From assembly GCF_037450285.1 (NCBI RefSeq), contig NZ_JAQISN010000001.1, positions 1,860,001 through 1,924,000 of the forward strand: a stretch of 64,000 nucleotides of DNA, given 5' to 3'. Made by a program: the position numbers and the translations under genes. The notes under the pieces were generated by a model that made no database searches, was not told the DNA's origin, and saw nothing but the letters and a program-made list of their open reading frames with translations. This DNA comes from Erwinia sp. SLM-02. GTDB taxonomy: Bacteria; Pseudomonadota; Gammaproteobacteria; Enterobacterales; Enterobacteriaceae. Below, one piece after another: positions 9,007 to 18,298 of the stretch. Each line of letters opens with the position of its first letter. Position 1 is the stretch's first letter.

Positions 9007-10020
9007 TCAATCCGTACTCAGCATTAATCGCAGCCGCCCGCCAGCGCCCCAAACCTGGCACTGCCAGGCATCACAACGCTGGCTGATTTGATTAAGATGC
9101 GTACTGCCCAGCGTGCCGAGCGGCACCCCATTGCTCAATTGAATTTGCTGACTGTGAATTCCCAGCGTGGCATTCAGGCCGGCGGAAACCAGAATTAAAT
9201 TTTTCAGTTCGCGATTATAGTAGCCCACCAGCAAAGGAAATTGTCCCTGCAAATTAACCTGACGTAATAATTGATTAACCTGGGTCAGCAATCCGCTTAA
9301 CTCGGGGAGCCGCTGAGACTGCCCGGACAATTGCTCCTGCAGCAGACCGTTAAATAAAGCGCGTAATAACAGTGCAGCCAGTACGCCATTATCTCCGGCG
9401 CGGGTTACATCAAGACAGTAAAAGGCAAGATCTCTCTCGGAGAGCGCGGCCACATCCAGCACCAGCCCCGGCTGTTCGGCCATGGTGAGCTGGCGATAGT
9501 TAACCCGGCAGTCGGCGATGGTCTGCTGTACCGGCGGCTGTAGCTGCTGCAGCAGCTTAGCGGCTGCGGAGGGGTCGCGAACCAGCGCATCCCAGTCCTG
9601 AAACAGCTGTTCATCCTCTTCAACTTTGGAGGTAAACATTGAGGGATAAAGGCACTCAAAGACCGCCTCACGCAGGCGAGCCAGGTCTTTCACCGGTTTT
9701 AACAGCACGTCCTGCACACCCAGCCGCAGCACTTTGGCAATATCTGACATATTTTCCGTGGCGGAAATGACCAGGATTGGCAGCGTCTGGCCGTTGCTGC
9801 GCAGTTTCCCCACCAGCGTTAAGCCGTCCATCTGTGGCATGGCAAGATCGCAAATCATCATGTCCGGCTGGCTTGTGTCCAGCAGTGCCAGCGCCTGCAC
9901 GCCGTCATCCGCCAGGCTTATCTGCGCGCCGAGTGAGGTGAGGAAATTATCGAGCAGGGAGCGGAAAACGACTTCGTCCTCAACGATGAGAATGCGTTTT
10001 CCACTTAACGGTTTTTCCAT
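9007..10020 (-). CDS. rssB: Response regulator / sigma-S adaptor RssB
   Basis: The adaptor that binds sigma-S (RpoS) and delivers it to ClpXP protease. The receiver domain occupies residues 1 to about 125, with the phosphoacceptor Asp58 in MMICDLAMPQMDG. An inactive PP2C-type phosphatase domain follows, containing AFYCLDVTRAG and NGVLAALLLRALFNG. The protein is 337 residues, as in E. coli, when started at the ATG at 10020, which has GGGGAGAAC upstream; a start five codons earlier is less likely. It lies 94 bp after rssA in the same direction. Confidence 0.95.
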   Translation of the reverse strand: MEKPLSGKRILIVEDEVVFRSLLDNFLTSLGAQISLADDGVQALALLDTSQPDMMICDLAMPQMDGLTLVGKLRSNGQTLPILVISATENMSDIAKVLRLGVQDVLLKPVKDLARLREAVFECLYPSMFTSKVEEDEQLFQDWDALVRDPSAAAKLLQQLQPPVQQTIADCRVNYRQLTMAEQPGLVLDVAALSERDLAFYCLDVTRAGDNGVLAALLLRALFNGLLQEQLSGQSQRLPELSGLLTQVNQLLRQVNLQGQFPLLVGYYNRELKNLILVSAGLNATLGIHSQQIQLSNGVPLGTLGSTHLNQISQRCDAWQCQVWGAGGRLRLMLSTD

Positions 10021-10114
10021 TGTTCTCCCCTGCAAAACAGATACCTCAATAGTGGTCTATAAATCGCAGATTTGCCTCTCTGAATTGGCTACTCCGCATC
10101 ATAAAGTGATTACG

Positions 10115-11020
10115 CTATTGCCTGTCGCGGACAAGTGGCAGTAATTCATCCATTTTCTTTTCGACTGCCAGCTTGCCCGCCTCGATCGCTTCCTCAGCGC
10201 GATGAAAATCCAGCGTGGAAATCTGCGGGCAGAAGGGTTGCAGCAGCACATCGGGTGGATCGCCCGCCATGCGATTGCGCTTGAGGCGATTCTCCAGCAC
10301 CTGGATGGAGGTCGACATGATTTCCATCGCGCTCGGGGAGTGGTTAACTTTTCGCTGCACCATGCGTCCCAGACGCTGACGAAGGCGACCGCCCCAGCTG
10401 TGCGGCTGAAGCGCCTCGTCGCCCTCCGGCTGCGGAGTCACGGAAAACAGATCCTGCTGCATAAGATGGGCATCGTGCTGCAGGTCGACGGCAATGACGA
10501 TATCGGCTCCCAGCGCGCGGGTCAGGGAAATCGGCACCGGATTCACCACCGCGCCATCGACCAGCCAGTAGCCGTTCCAGCCCACCGGGGACAGCAGGCC
10601 GGGCATACTGCATGACGCTCTGATGGCCTGATGCAGATCGCCATCGGTCAGCCAGAGTTCGCGGCCGGTGCTTAAATTGGTGGCAACCGCCCCAAAAGGC
10701 AAACTGCACTGCTCAATCTTCTCGTTGGCAATCACCCGACGCACGTGGCTGAACACCCGTTCACCGCGCAAAAGCCCGCCGCGCTGCCACGAGAGATCCA
10801 TCAGGCGGATCACCTGCCAGTAACTAAAGGAACGCACCCACGACTCCATCAGCGGCAGTCGCTTGCTGGCATAGGCCGCGCCGACCAGCGCGCCAACGGA
10901 ACAGCCCGCCACGACGTCGATACGGATCCCGGCGCGTTCAAGGGCGTTAATCACCCCGATATGCGACCAGCCCTTCGCCGCGCCCGACCCCAGCGCCAGT
11001 CCAATTTTAACCTGTCTCAT
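10115..11020 (-). CDS. rssA: Patatin-like phospholipase family protein RssA
   Basis: A 301-residue patatin-fold hydrolase. The oxyanion-hole motif GSGAAKGWSHIGV lies near residue 11, the nucleophile elbow G-x-S-x-G is GCSVG, and the catalytic Asp is in VDGA. It aligns with E. coli RssA over the whole length. The ATG at 11020 is preceded by AGAGGTGGG and gives the conserved N-terminus, although the frame extends 45 bases further. It is first in an rssA-rssB unit. The physiological lipid substrate is unknown, and RssA is not required for the action of RssB on RpoS in E. coli. Confidence 0.92.
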   Translation of the reverse strand: MRQVKIGLALGSGAAKGWSHIGVINALERAGIRIDVVAGCSVGALVGAAYASKRLPLMESWVRSFSYWQVIRLMDLSWQRGGLLRGERVFSHVRRVIANEKIEQCSLPFGAVATNLSTGRELWLTDGDLHQAIRASCSMPGLLSPVGWNGYWLVDGAVVNPVPISLTRALGADIVIAVDLQHDAHLMQQDLFSVTPQPEGDEALQPHSWGGRLRQRLGRMVQRKVNHSPSAMEIMSTSIQVLENRLKRNRMAGDPPDVLLQPFCPQISTLDFHRAEEAIEAGKLAVEKKMDELLPLVRDRQ

Positions 11021-11178
11021 CCCACCTCTGGTAATGATACCTGCATCCTTTTGCCATAACGCCACGGAAACCCGCCCGTCAGGCCGTTAATCACGATCGA
11101 AATGGCGTCATTGCCCGTCGTCGGTTAACATCAGCCCACAAATTTTAAATTAACCGTATTGAGTGAGTCGGAGTCAAC

Positions 11179-11640
11179 GTGTCTGAACCCTGTCCGTGCG
11201 GTAGCGGAATGCAGTATAGCTTATGTTGTGAATCGTATCTAAAAGGTGCGTCACTCCCTGCAACACCGGAAGCATTAATGCGATCTCGCTACTGCGCCTA
11301 CGTCAAACGCAACACTCGCTATCTGATCGACAGCTGGCACCCATCCTGCCACGCGGAGCGCTTTGCTGAGAGCATTGAGGAGAGTTACGCCGCCACCGAA
11401 TGGCGGGGACTGAACGTGCTCGGTAGCGAAATCGCTGCCGACGCGGCTCAGGGATACGTGACATTTTTTGCGCGTTTCACGGAAAATCAGCGCGAAAGCT
11501 TCATTCATGAGCGTTCACGCTTTCTTCGTGAGGAGCAACGCTGGTACTATATTGACGGAACCTTTCCCCCAATCGGGCGCAACGACCCGTGCCCCTGTGG
11601 GTCTGGCAAAAAATACAAGAAATGCTGTGGTCAGAACTGA
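11179..11640 (+). CDS. ychJ: SEC-C motif UPF0225 protein YchJ
   Basis: A 153-residue cytosolic protein with two cysteine-rich zinc-binding SEC-C motifs. One is at the N-terminus (PCPCGSGMQYSLCC, residues 4-17) and one at the C-terminus (PCPCGSGKKYKKCC). A YchJ middle domain lies between. It starts with GTG, matching the short conserved N-terminus. The SEC-C motif resembles the SecA tail that binds SecB and ribosomes, but the function of YchJ itself is unknown. It diverges from rssA and lies 39 bp upstream of purU, possibly co-transcribed with it. Confidence 0.92.
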   Translation: MSEPCPCGSGMQYSLCCESYLKGASLPATPEALMRSRYCAYVKRNTRYLIDSWHPSCHAERFAESIEESYAATEWRGLNVLGSEIAADAAQGYVTFFARFTENQRESFIHERSRFLREEQRWYYIDGTFPPIGRNDPCPCGSGKKYKKCCGQN

Positions 11641-11679
11641 CCCTGATTTCCCTTTTGTATCGACAGGATTACCATCGTA

Positions 11680-12528
11680 ATGCAAGCGCAAACACTGCAA
11701 CGAAAAGTTTTACGCACCATCTGCCCGGATGCTAAAGGGCTGATCGCGAAAATCACCAACATCTGCTACAAGCATGAGCTAAACATCGTCCAGAACAATG
11801 AGTTCGTTGACCACCGCACCGGGCGCTTCTTTATGCGTACCGAACTGGAAGGGATTTTCAACGACACCACGCTGCTGGCCGATCTGGACAGTGCGCTGCC
11901 GACCGGTTCGGTACGCGAACTGCAGCCTGCCGGCCGCCGCCGAATTGTTATTCTGGTGACGAAAGAAGCGCACTGCCTGGGCGATCTGCTGATGAAAAGC
12001 GCCTACGGCGGACTGGATGTCGAGATTGCCGCGGTGATCGGCAACCACGAAACGCTGCGCACGCTGGTTGAACGTTTCGACATCCCGTTTGTGCTGGTCA
12101 GTCATGAAGGGCTGACGCGCGAGGATCACGACAACAATATGGCGGCGGAGATCGATCGCTACCAGCCGGACTATGTGGTGTTAGCGAAATACATGCGCGT
12201 GCTGACCCCGGCGTTTGTTCAGCGTTACCCGAACCAGATTATCAATATTCACCATTCGTTCCTGCCGGCCTTTATCGGTGCCCGTCCTTATCACCAGGCC
12301 TATGAGCGCGGCGTGAAAATCATCGGCGCAACCGCGCACTACGTGAACGATAACCTGGATGAAGGCCCGATCATCATGCAGGACGTGATCCACGTGGACC
12401 ATACCTACACCGCCGAGGATATGATGCGTGCGGGCCGCGACGTAGAGAAAAATGCGTTAAGCCGGGCGCTGTATCAGGTGCTGGCGCAGCGCGTATTTGT
12501 TTACGGCAACCGCACGATTATTTTGTGA
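11680..12528 (+). CDS. purU: Formyltetrahydrofolate deformylase
   Basis: Hydrolyses 10-formyl-tetrahydrofolate to formate and tetrahydrofolate, balancing one-carbon pools and supplying formate to PurT. Residues 1 to about 85 form an ACT-type regulatory domain (RTICPDAKGLIAKITNIC). The rest is a formyltransferase-fold catalytic domain with the active-site histidine region INIHHSFLPAF and GATAHYVNDNLDEGPI. The length (282) is close to the E. coli protein (280). A perfect ten-base-pair hairpin follows the gene. Confidence 0.95.
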   Translation: MQAQTLQRKVLRTICPDAKGLIAKITNICYKHELNIVQNNEFVDHRTGRFFMRTELEGIFNDTTLLADLDSALPTGSVRELQPAGRRRIVILVTKEAHCLGDLLMKSAYGGLDVEIAAVIGNHETLRTLVERFDIPFVLVSHEGLTREDHDNNMAAEIDRYQPDYVVLAKYMRVLTPAFVQRYPNQIINIHHSFLPAFIGARPYHQAYERGVKIIGATAHYVNDNLDEGPIIMQDVIHVDHTYTAEDMMRAGRDVEKNALSRALYQVLAQRVFVYGNRTIIL

Positions 12529-12536
12529 TGCCGATA

Positions 12537-12563
12537 CTGCTGTTTTGCCTTACAAAACAGCAG
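12537..12563 (+). terminator. Hairpin after purU (probable terminator)
   Basis: A perfect ten-base-pair stem CTGCTGTTTT / AAAACAGCAG with a seven-base loop begins 8 bp past the purU stop. No U-run follows, so intrinsic termination may be weak; it may also protect the 3' end of the mRNA. Confidence 0.55.
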
Positions 12564-12609
12564 TTCGGGCAAAAAATCAGCGAACACGCTATTATCTGGA
12601 AATCGGGGC

Positions 12610-12637
12610 TTTACAGCGTCAGTTCATTTGATATGAT
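12610..12637 (+). promoter_or_regulatory. tRNA-Tyr operon promoter
   Basis: The -35 element TTTACA, a 16-bp spacer and the -10 element TATGAT are followed by the GC-rich discriminator GCGCCCCGC. This is nearly the E. coli tyrT promoter. A GC-rich discriminator is typical of stringently controlled stable-RNA promoters. Confidence 0.85.
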
Positions 12638-12672
12638 GCGCCCCGCTTAACAAGCACAGCAGTAAGGCCAGT

Positions 12673-12757
<85 letters not shown>

Positions 12758-12844
12758 TTTCAACCCGCATTCAGGGTGAAATAAGAAGGAAAAATGAAAG
12801 CCATGTCATTTTTAAGTGTTGTGAATTGTTAATGCGCTTCCCCT

Positions 12845-12929
<85 letters not shown>

Positions 12930-13091
12930 TTTCAGCGTTTACTTCCTCTTTTTCGTTATCCAGCCAGCTGTATTTTCCGGCACCGCGTTATACGCTTTGC
13001 AATCCACGCCGTTCATCCCGGCAACAGATGACATTTCTGCCCGATTTCTGCTAATATTCTGCCCTCTTTCCGCCACAAAACGGCCCACGCT

Positions 13092-13898
13092 ATGAAATTC
13101 GTCTCCTTTAATATCAACGGGCTACGCGCTCGCCCACACCAGCTCGCAGCCATTGTCGAACAGCACCAGCCGGACGTTATCGGCCTGCAGGAAACCAAGG
13201 TTCATGACGATATGTTCCCGCTGGAAGACGTCGCAAAGCTTGGCTACAACGTGTTTTACCACGGCCAGAAGGGCCACTACGGCGTTGCCCTGCTCTGCAA
13301 AGCGCCGCCGGTTGCCGTGCGTCGTGGTTTTAGCGGAGATGATGAGGAGGCACAGCGCCGCATCATTATGGCTGATATCGAGACGCCGGCAGGCCTGCTG
13401 ACGGTGATCAACGGCTACTTCCCGCAGGGGGAAAGCCGCGATCATCCCACCAAATTCCCGGCGAAAGAAAAATTTTACCGCGACCTGCAAAGCTACCTGG
13501 AGCAGGAACACAATCCGGCTAACCCGGTGCTGATTATGGGCGATATGAACATCAGCAGCAGCGATCTGGATATCGGCATCGGTGAAGACAACCGCAAGCG
13601 CTGGCTGCGCACCGGTAAGTGCTCATTCCTGCCGGAAGAACGTGAGTGGATGGATCGCCTGATGAACTGGGGCCTGGTGGACACCTGGCGTGCGCAAAAT
13701 GCTGAGGTTAGCGATCGTTTCTCCTGGTTCGACTACCGCTCCAAAGGCTTCGATGATAATCGCGGTCTGCGCATCGATCTGCTGCTGGCCAGCCAGTCAC
13801 TGGCGGAACGCTGCACGGCGACCGGGATTGACTATGACATTCGCAGCATGGAAAAACCGTCCGACCATGCGCCGATCTGGGCACAGTTCGAATTCTGA
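13092..13898 (+). CDS. xthA: Exodeoxyribonuclease III
   Basis: The main AP endonuclease and 3'-5' exonuclease of base-excision repair, acting on abasic sites and blocked 3' ends. The 268-residue protein equals E. coli XthA in length. Its metal and catalytic residues are in place: Asn7 in NINGLRAR, Glu34 in QETK, the GDMNI segment and the C-terminal SDHAP with His259. It overlaps nudG by one base (TGATG), so the two genes are translationally coupled. Both deal with damaged bases, one in DNA and one in the nucleotide pool. Confidence 0.97.
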   Translation: MKFVSFNINGLRARPHQLAAIVEQHQPDVIGLQETKVHDDMFPLEDVAKLGYNVFYHGQKGHYGVALLCKAPPVAVRRGFSGDDEEAQRRIIMADIETPAGLLTVINGYFPQGESRDHPTKFPAKEKFYRDLQSYLEQEHNPANPVLIMGDMNISSSDLDIGIGEDNRKRWLRTGKCSFLPEEREWMDRLMNWGLVDTWRAQNAEVSDRFSWFDYRSKGFDDNRGLRIDLLLASQSLAERCTATGIDYDIRSMEKPSDHAPIWAQFEF

Positions 13899-14293
13899 TG
13901 ACCCGGCTTAATGAACTGGAAGTGGTTGCTGCGCTGATCCTGCGCGAGGGCAGGCTCCTGCTGGCCCAGCGCGGGCCGCAGGGCGATCAGCCCGGTCTGT
14001 GGGAGTTTCCCGGCGGTAAGGTAGACGCCGGGGAAAGCCAGCAGCAGGCGCTGGCCCGCGAGCTTAAGGAAGAGCTGGCGATCGATGCGGTGATTGGTGA
14101 TTACATCGCCAGCGAAAACCGGGTAATTGGAGAGCGGAAAATCAACCTGCACGCCTGGCTGGTCACCGGGTTCAGCGGAGAACCAACGGTAAGCTGCCAT
14201 CAGGCGCTTGCCTAGGTGGAACCGGCCGAGGCGTTCAGCTTTGCGCTGGCCCCTGCCGATATCCCCCTGCTTCAGGCTTATCTGGATCGCTAA
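13898..14293 (+). pseudogene. nudG: nudG (Nudix CTP / 5-methyl-dCTP pyrophosphohydrolase) interrupted by an amber codon
   Basis: The frame starts at the ATG overlapping the xthA stop and reads through a complete Nudix domain, with the box running from GGKVDAGE to RELKEEL (about residues 39-60). It meets TAG at 14213-14215, codon 106. The same frame then continues with VEPAEAFSFALAPADIPLLQ to a TAA at 14291, which matches the E. coli NudG C-terminus. The amber replaces the tryptophan that follows HQAL in E. coli. The product is therefore either truncated to 105 residues without its last 25, or the gene is inactive. A sequencing error is possible. NudG in E. coli removes oxidised and methylated pyrimidine nucleotides. 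Confidence 0.85.
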
Positions 14294-14365
14294 GCGTTAC
14301 CGCAAGATACTCCTGGCAGGTTGCGGGAGTTTATCGCCACCATCCCGCATCGACATGCGCTCCGC

Positions 14366-16336
14366 TCAGACCCGATCCTCGCCGGAATCCGCATTGCCCG
14401 CCTGACCGCCCTTAGCGGTTCCCGCTTTCGATGAGGCCGCCTTGCGACGCGGCTTCTTAGCCTGGCCCGATGCAGGCGCGGGCAGCCCGCGGAAGGCATG
14501 GGCCGCCGGCTGCTGGCGGGCCTGATGGATAAGCGAGTACAGCGTATCCACCAGCGGCTGCATAAAGTCCTGATAGCGGCACTGCTTCTCACTGATTTTG
14601 GTGAGCGTCGATTCCCAGTGCGCGGTCATATCCGGCCGGGCGGCCATTTCCGGTAACGAGTGGATCAGCGCCCTTCCCGCCGGGCTTGAGTGAATATAAC
14701 GCCCTTTCTTGAACAGGAAGGTGCGTTTGAACAGCAGTTCGATAATACCGGCGCGCGTCGCTTCGGTCCCCAGACCGTCGGTGGCGCGCAGCACCTTCTT
14801 CAGGTCTTTATCCTGCACGAAACGCGCAATCCCGGTCATGGCCGACAGCAGCGTGGCGTCCGTAAAGGGCCGCGGTGGCTGAGTCTGTTTCTCTACCACC
14901 TCGCCGCGCTCGCACAGCAGCTCATCGCCCTTCGCCACCACCGGTAGCGGCGTGCCGTCGTTTTCCTCGTCGCGCTCTTTGCTGCCCAGCAGTGCGCGCC
15001 AGCCCGCTTCCGCCAGGAATCGCGCTTTGGCGATAAATTTCCCGCCGGCGATATCCAGCTCAATCACGCATTTACGGTAAACCGCATCGGGGCAGAACTG
15101 CATCAGATACTGGGTGGCGATCAGCCGGTAGATGCGCTGTTCGTTCTCATTCAACGAAACGCGGCTGCTGCGGGCCGTCGGCACTATCGCATGGTGCGCG
15201 TCCACCTTTTTGTCATCCCAGCAGCGGTTACGAATATCGGTATTGAAATCAGCCGGCGGCGTCAGGTCCGGCTGATGGCTGTTAATGGCGTTCAGCACCG
15301 CATGACGCGCGGCAAAATGCTCATCCGGCAGATAGCGGCTGTCCGAACGCGGATAGGTGATCAGCTTGTGGGTTTCATACAGCCGCTGGCAGGTATCCAG
15401 TACCACCTGCGCGCTCAGGCCGAAACGTTTACCGGCCTCAATCTGCAGGCTCGACAGAGAAAACGGCAGTGGCGCGGTATCATTCTCACGCTTGTCGTTA
15501 TAGCTGGTGACCCGCGCCGGCTGCCCCCCAATCCGGGCGACCACGTGATCGGCCAGCGGGCGATGCAGCAGACGCCCCTCTTCATCCTGATAAGGCTCGC
15601 AGGATTCACTGGGCTGCCACAGGGCAACGAAGCGTTCATCCTGCGGCGTGACGATGTGCGCCCTCACCTCGAAGAAATCTTTCGCCACGAAGTTTTCTAT
15701 CTCTTCATCGCGGCGCACCACCAGCCCCAGCACCGGAGTCTGCACCCGGCCAACCGACAGTACGCCGTCATAGCCGGCGTTGCGCCCCAGCAGCGTGTAG
15801 GCGCGGGTCATATTGATGCCGTACAGCCAGTCGGCGCGCGAGCGCGCCAGCGCAGAGACGCACAGCGGAATAAATTCGCGATTCTGCCGCAGGCGGCTAA
15901 TCGAACGCTCCACCGCCTGCGGATTAAGGTCGTTAATCAGGCAGCGCTGGACGGCCGCGCGCTTTTCCGCCGGCAGGGTCAGATAGTCCAGCACTTCATC
16001 CACCAGCAGCTGACCTTCCCGATCCGGGTCACCGGCGTGAACCACTTCGCTGGCCTCACCGAGCAGCTTTTTTATCACGTTAAGCTGCTTCGCCACCGAC
16101 GGGCGCGGCTGCAGCTGCCACTTTTCCGGCACAATGGGTAAATCAGCCAGCGACCAGCGGGCAAAGCGGCTGTTGTAGCTGTCGGGCTGTGCCTGTTCCA
16201 GCAGGTGGCCGACGCACCAGGTGACGATCTGGTCGTTACCGCAGGCGATAAACCCATCGCCACGGCGGTGGGGTTTAGGCAGAACATCCGCAATCGCGCG
16301 GGCAAGGCTGGGTTTTTCGGCAATAAACAGACGCAT
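14366..16336 (-). CDS. topB: DNA topoisomerase III
   Basis: A type IA topoisomerase that decatenates DNA and resolves replication and recombination intermediates with RecQ. The N-terminal Toprim domain (MRLFIAEKPSLARAIADVL) carries the acidic motif AGDPDREGQL. The active-site tyrosine is Tyr328 in LITYPRSDSRY. The remaining type IA fold is followed by a basic, Ala/Lys-rich tail that binds DNA. The length of 656 matches E. coli TopB (653). It lies 18 bp downstream of selD in the same direction and converges on the nudG remnant. Confidence 0.96.
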   Translation of the reverse strand: MRLFIAEKPSLARAIADVLPKPHRRGDGFIACGNDQIVTWCVGHLLEQAQPDSYNSRFARWSLADLPIVPEKWQLQPRPSVAKQLNVIKKLLGEASEVVHAGDPDREGQLLVDEVLDYLTLPAEKRAAVQRCLINDLNPQAVERSISRLRQNREFIPLCVSALARSRADWLYGINMTRAYTLLGRNAGYDGVLSVGRVQTPVLGLVVRRDEEIENFVAKDFFEVRAHIVTPQDERFVALWQPSESCEPYQDEEGRLLHRPLADHVVARIGGQPARVTSYNDKRENDTAPLPFSLSSLQIEAGKRFGLSAQVVLDTCQRLYETHKLITYPRSDSRYLPDEHFAARHAVLNAINSHQPDLTPPADFNTDIRNRCWDDKKVDAHHAIVPTARSSRVSLNENEQRIYRLIATQYLMQFCPDAVYRKCVIELDIAGGKFIAKARFLAEAGWRALLGSKERDEENDGTPLPVVAKGDELLCERGEVVEKQTQPPRPFTDATLLSAMTGIARFVQDKDLKKVLRATDGLGTEATRAGIIELLFKRTFLFKKGRYIHSSPAGRALIHSLPEMAARPDMTAHWESTLTKISEKQCRYQDFMQPLVDTLYSLIHQARQQPAAHAFRGLPAPASGQAKKPRRKAASSKAGTAKGGQAGNADSGEDRV

Positions 16337-16354
16337 CCGGGACTCAATTCCTGC

Positions 16355-17401
16355 TCAGGGTTTAATTTCAATCATGGCTCGTCCGGTTTGAGCCTCTGTC
16401 AGTTCGCCAATCAGGGTCAGGGAAACTGCATGTTTTTCTGCGGCGGCGTGGAGTGCCGCTTCCGCTTCGGGTAATACCGCCATCAGCAGGCCACCGGAGG
16501 TTTGCGGATCGCACAGCAGGCTGCGCTGCGCCGGGGTCATCTCACCGATCAGCTGGCCATAGCTGGCAAAATTACGCGCCGTGCCGCCCGGCACGCAGCC
16601 CTGGGCGATATAGTCATCAACGCCGGGCAGCCGGGGTATTGCGCTGAACCGCACGTCGGCCTGTAAACCGGCACCCTGGCACATCTCGCTGAGGTGGCCA
16701 AGCAGGCCAAAGCCGGTAACATCGGTCATCGCGCAGACGCCGGGGATCCCTGCGACATCCGCGCCCAGCAGGTTCAGCCTGCACATTACCTCCGTCGCCA
16801 GCCCCTGATGCTCCGGTCGCAGCAGCGATTTCTTTTCCGCCGTGGTCAGTACGCCAATACCCAGCGGCTTGCTGAGCCACAGCCGGCAGCCCGCCTGCGC
16901 CTCGCTGTTTTTTTTCACCCGGTCGGTATCAACCACGCCGGTAACCGCCAGGCCGAAGATCGGCTCCGGGGCATCAATCGAGTGCCCGCCTGCCAGGCTG
17001 ATCCCGGCCTGCTCGCAGACGCTGCGCCCGCCTTCAATCACCCGCCGGGCGACCTCAGGCGGCAGCACACTGACCGGCCAGCCCAGAATAGCGATAGCCA
17101 TAATCGGTCGTCCGCCCATCGCCCAGATATCGCTTATCGCGTTGGTGGCGGCAATACGGCCAAAATCATAAGGATCGTCCACGATCGGCATAAAGAAATC
17201 GGTGGTGCTGACCACCGCCGTACCGTTCCCCAGATCGTACACGGCGGCATCATCGCGGGTTTCATTGCCGACCAGCAGGTTAGGATCGCGTCTGAGCGGA
17301 TGGTCGCTGTGTAAAATGGCATCTAATACCTGAGGGGAGATTTTACAGCCGCAGCCTGCGCCATGACTGTACTGCGTCAGGCGGATGGAATTCTGATTCA
17401 T
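16355..17401 (-). CDS. selD: Selenophosphate synthase (selenide, water dikinase)
   Basis: Makes selenophosphate from selenide and ATP for selenocysteine and 2-selenouridine in tRNA. The 348-residue protein has the catalytic Cys17 and Lys20 in GAGCGCKIS and glycine-rich ATP-binding segments such as ETRDDAAVYDLG. It carries cysteine, not selenocysteine, at position 17, as in E. coli. The ATG at 17401 is preceded by AAAGGGA; a start eight codons upstream also exists but lacks conservation. It is upstream of topB in one unit. Confidence 0.95.
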   Translation of the reverse strand: MNQNSIRLTQYSHGAGCGCKISPQVLDAILHSDHPLRRDPNLLVGNETRDDAAVYDLGNGTAVVSTTDFFMPIVDDPYDFGRIAATNAISDIWAMGGRPIMAIAILGWPVSVLPPEVARRVIEGGRSVCEQAGISLAGGHSIDAPEPIFGLAVTGVVDTDRVKKNSEAQAGCRLWLSKPLGIGVLTTAEKKSLLRPEHQGLATEVMCRLNLLGADVAGIPGVCAMTDVTGFGLLGHLSEMCQGAGLQADVRFSAIPRLPGVDDYIAQGCVPGGTARNFASYGQLIGEMTPAQRSLLCDPQTSGGLLMAVLPEAEAALHAAAEKHAVSLTLIGELTEAQTGRAMIEIKP

Positions 17402-17554
17402 GAAGTCGGTCCCTTTTAGCTTCACCAGATATTATGGTAGCGGATCGGGCAGACGGGTGTAAGTCTGCCGACCTTAAACGCGGACCATTCGCTTATTATC
17501 CCGGCGAATTGCAGGGCCGCTCACAACCCTGCCGGTAAAAGGAACCCGATTCAA

Positions 17555-18106
17555 TCAGAAATAACTGACAAACGGGGCCGTGTCGACGGGCAGCACGGTG
17601 GTCGCGGCTTTCAGCTGCGGCGTGCCCAGATAGAGGAAGCCGACGATGGCATCCTGCGGGCGGCAGCCGAAGGCCTGGCGAACGGACTCATCTTCCGTCC
17701 AGGCACCGCTGCGCCAGATACCGTTAAAGCCCTGAGCGGCGGCAGCCATCTGCATCGCCATCACCGCGCAGCCAGCCGAAACGATCTGCTCCCAGCGCGG
17801 CACTTTAGGGTGATCCTCACAGCGGGCCACCACGGTAATGATCATCGGTGCGCGATACGGTGCCTGCTTCGCTTTCTCGATCGCTTTATCATCCAGACTC
17901 GCTTTGCGTGACAGCTCCTCCAGCAAGGCGCTGAGGCGGTCACGCCCCTCATTTTCGACGATAATAAAGCGCCAGGGCTGCAGCGTACCGTGATCGGGGG
18001 CACGCATACCGGCGTGCAGAATAGCGTCCAGCGCGTCCCCTGTCGGCGCGGGAGCGGCCAGCCTTGATGCCGAACGACGATTAACCAGTAAATCCAGAGC
18101 GTCCAT
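17555..18106 (-). CDS. ydjA: Nitroreductase-family oxidoreductase YdjA
   Basis: A 183-residue FMN-dependent nitroreductase-fold protein matching E. coli YdjA in length and sequence. The start MDALDLLVNRRSASRLAAPA and the FMN-contact segments RAPDHGTLQPW and MQMAAAAQGFNGIWRSG can be recognised. This is a minimal nitroreductase without the larger helical insertions of NfsA or NfsB. The physiological substrate is unknown. It is divergent from sppA and lies 153 bp upstream of selD. Confidence 0.93.
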   Translation of the reverse strand: MDALDLLVNRRSASRLAAPAPTGDALDAILHAGMRAPDHGTLQPWRFIIVENEGRDRLSALLEELSRKASLDDKAIEKAKQAPYRAPMIITVVARCEDHPKVPRWEQIVSAGCAVMAMQMAAAAQGFNGIWRSGAWTEDESVRQAFGCRPQDAIVGFLYLGTPQLKAATTVLPVDTAPFVSYF

Positions 18107-18298
18107 AATTTCCTCCTGATGGGGGGCGTAAAGTGGACTGAAACTAGCACAGGATGATGTTTTGTTACAGCATTGTCCTTTTTCCTGCTGACAATTCAGC
18201 CCCTGCTATTTAGGATGTTGAACATTGCTGTCCGTTAAGGGGCGCGTTACGTTTAACCCTGTACCCTGACGGGCATTTGTTGCGATTACGGAGAGTCT

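Noticed and set aside
15191..16141. A 316-codon plus-strand frame inside topB
   Set aside because: Antisense shadow caused by GC-rich codon use; the Toprim domain and Tyr328 of TopB confirm the opposite strand.
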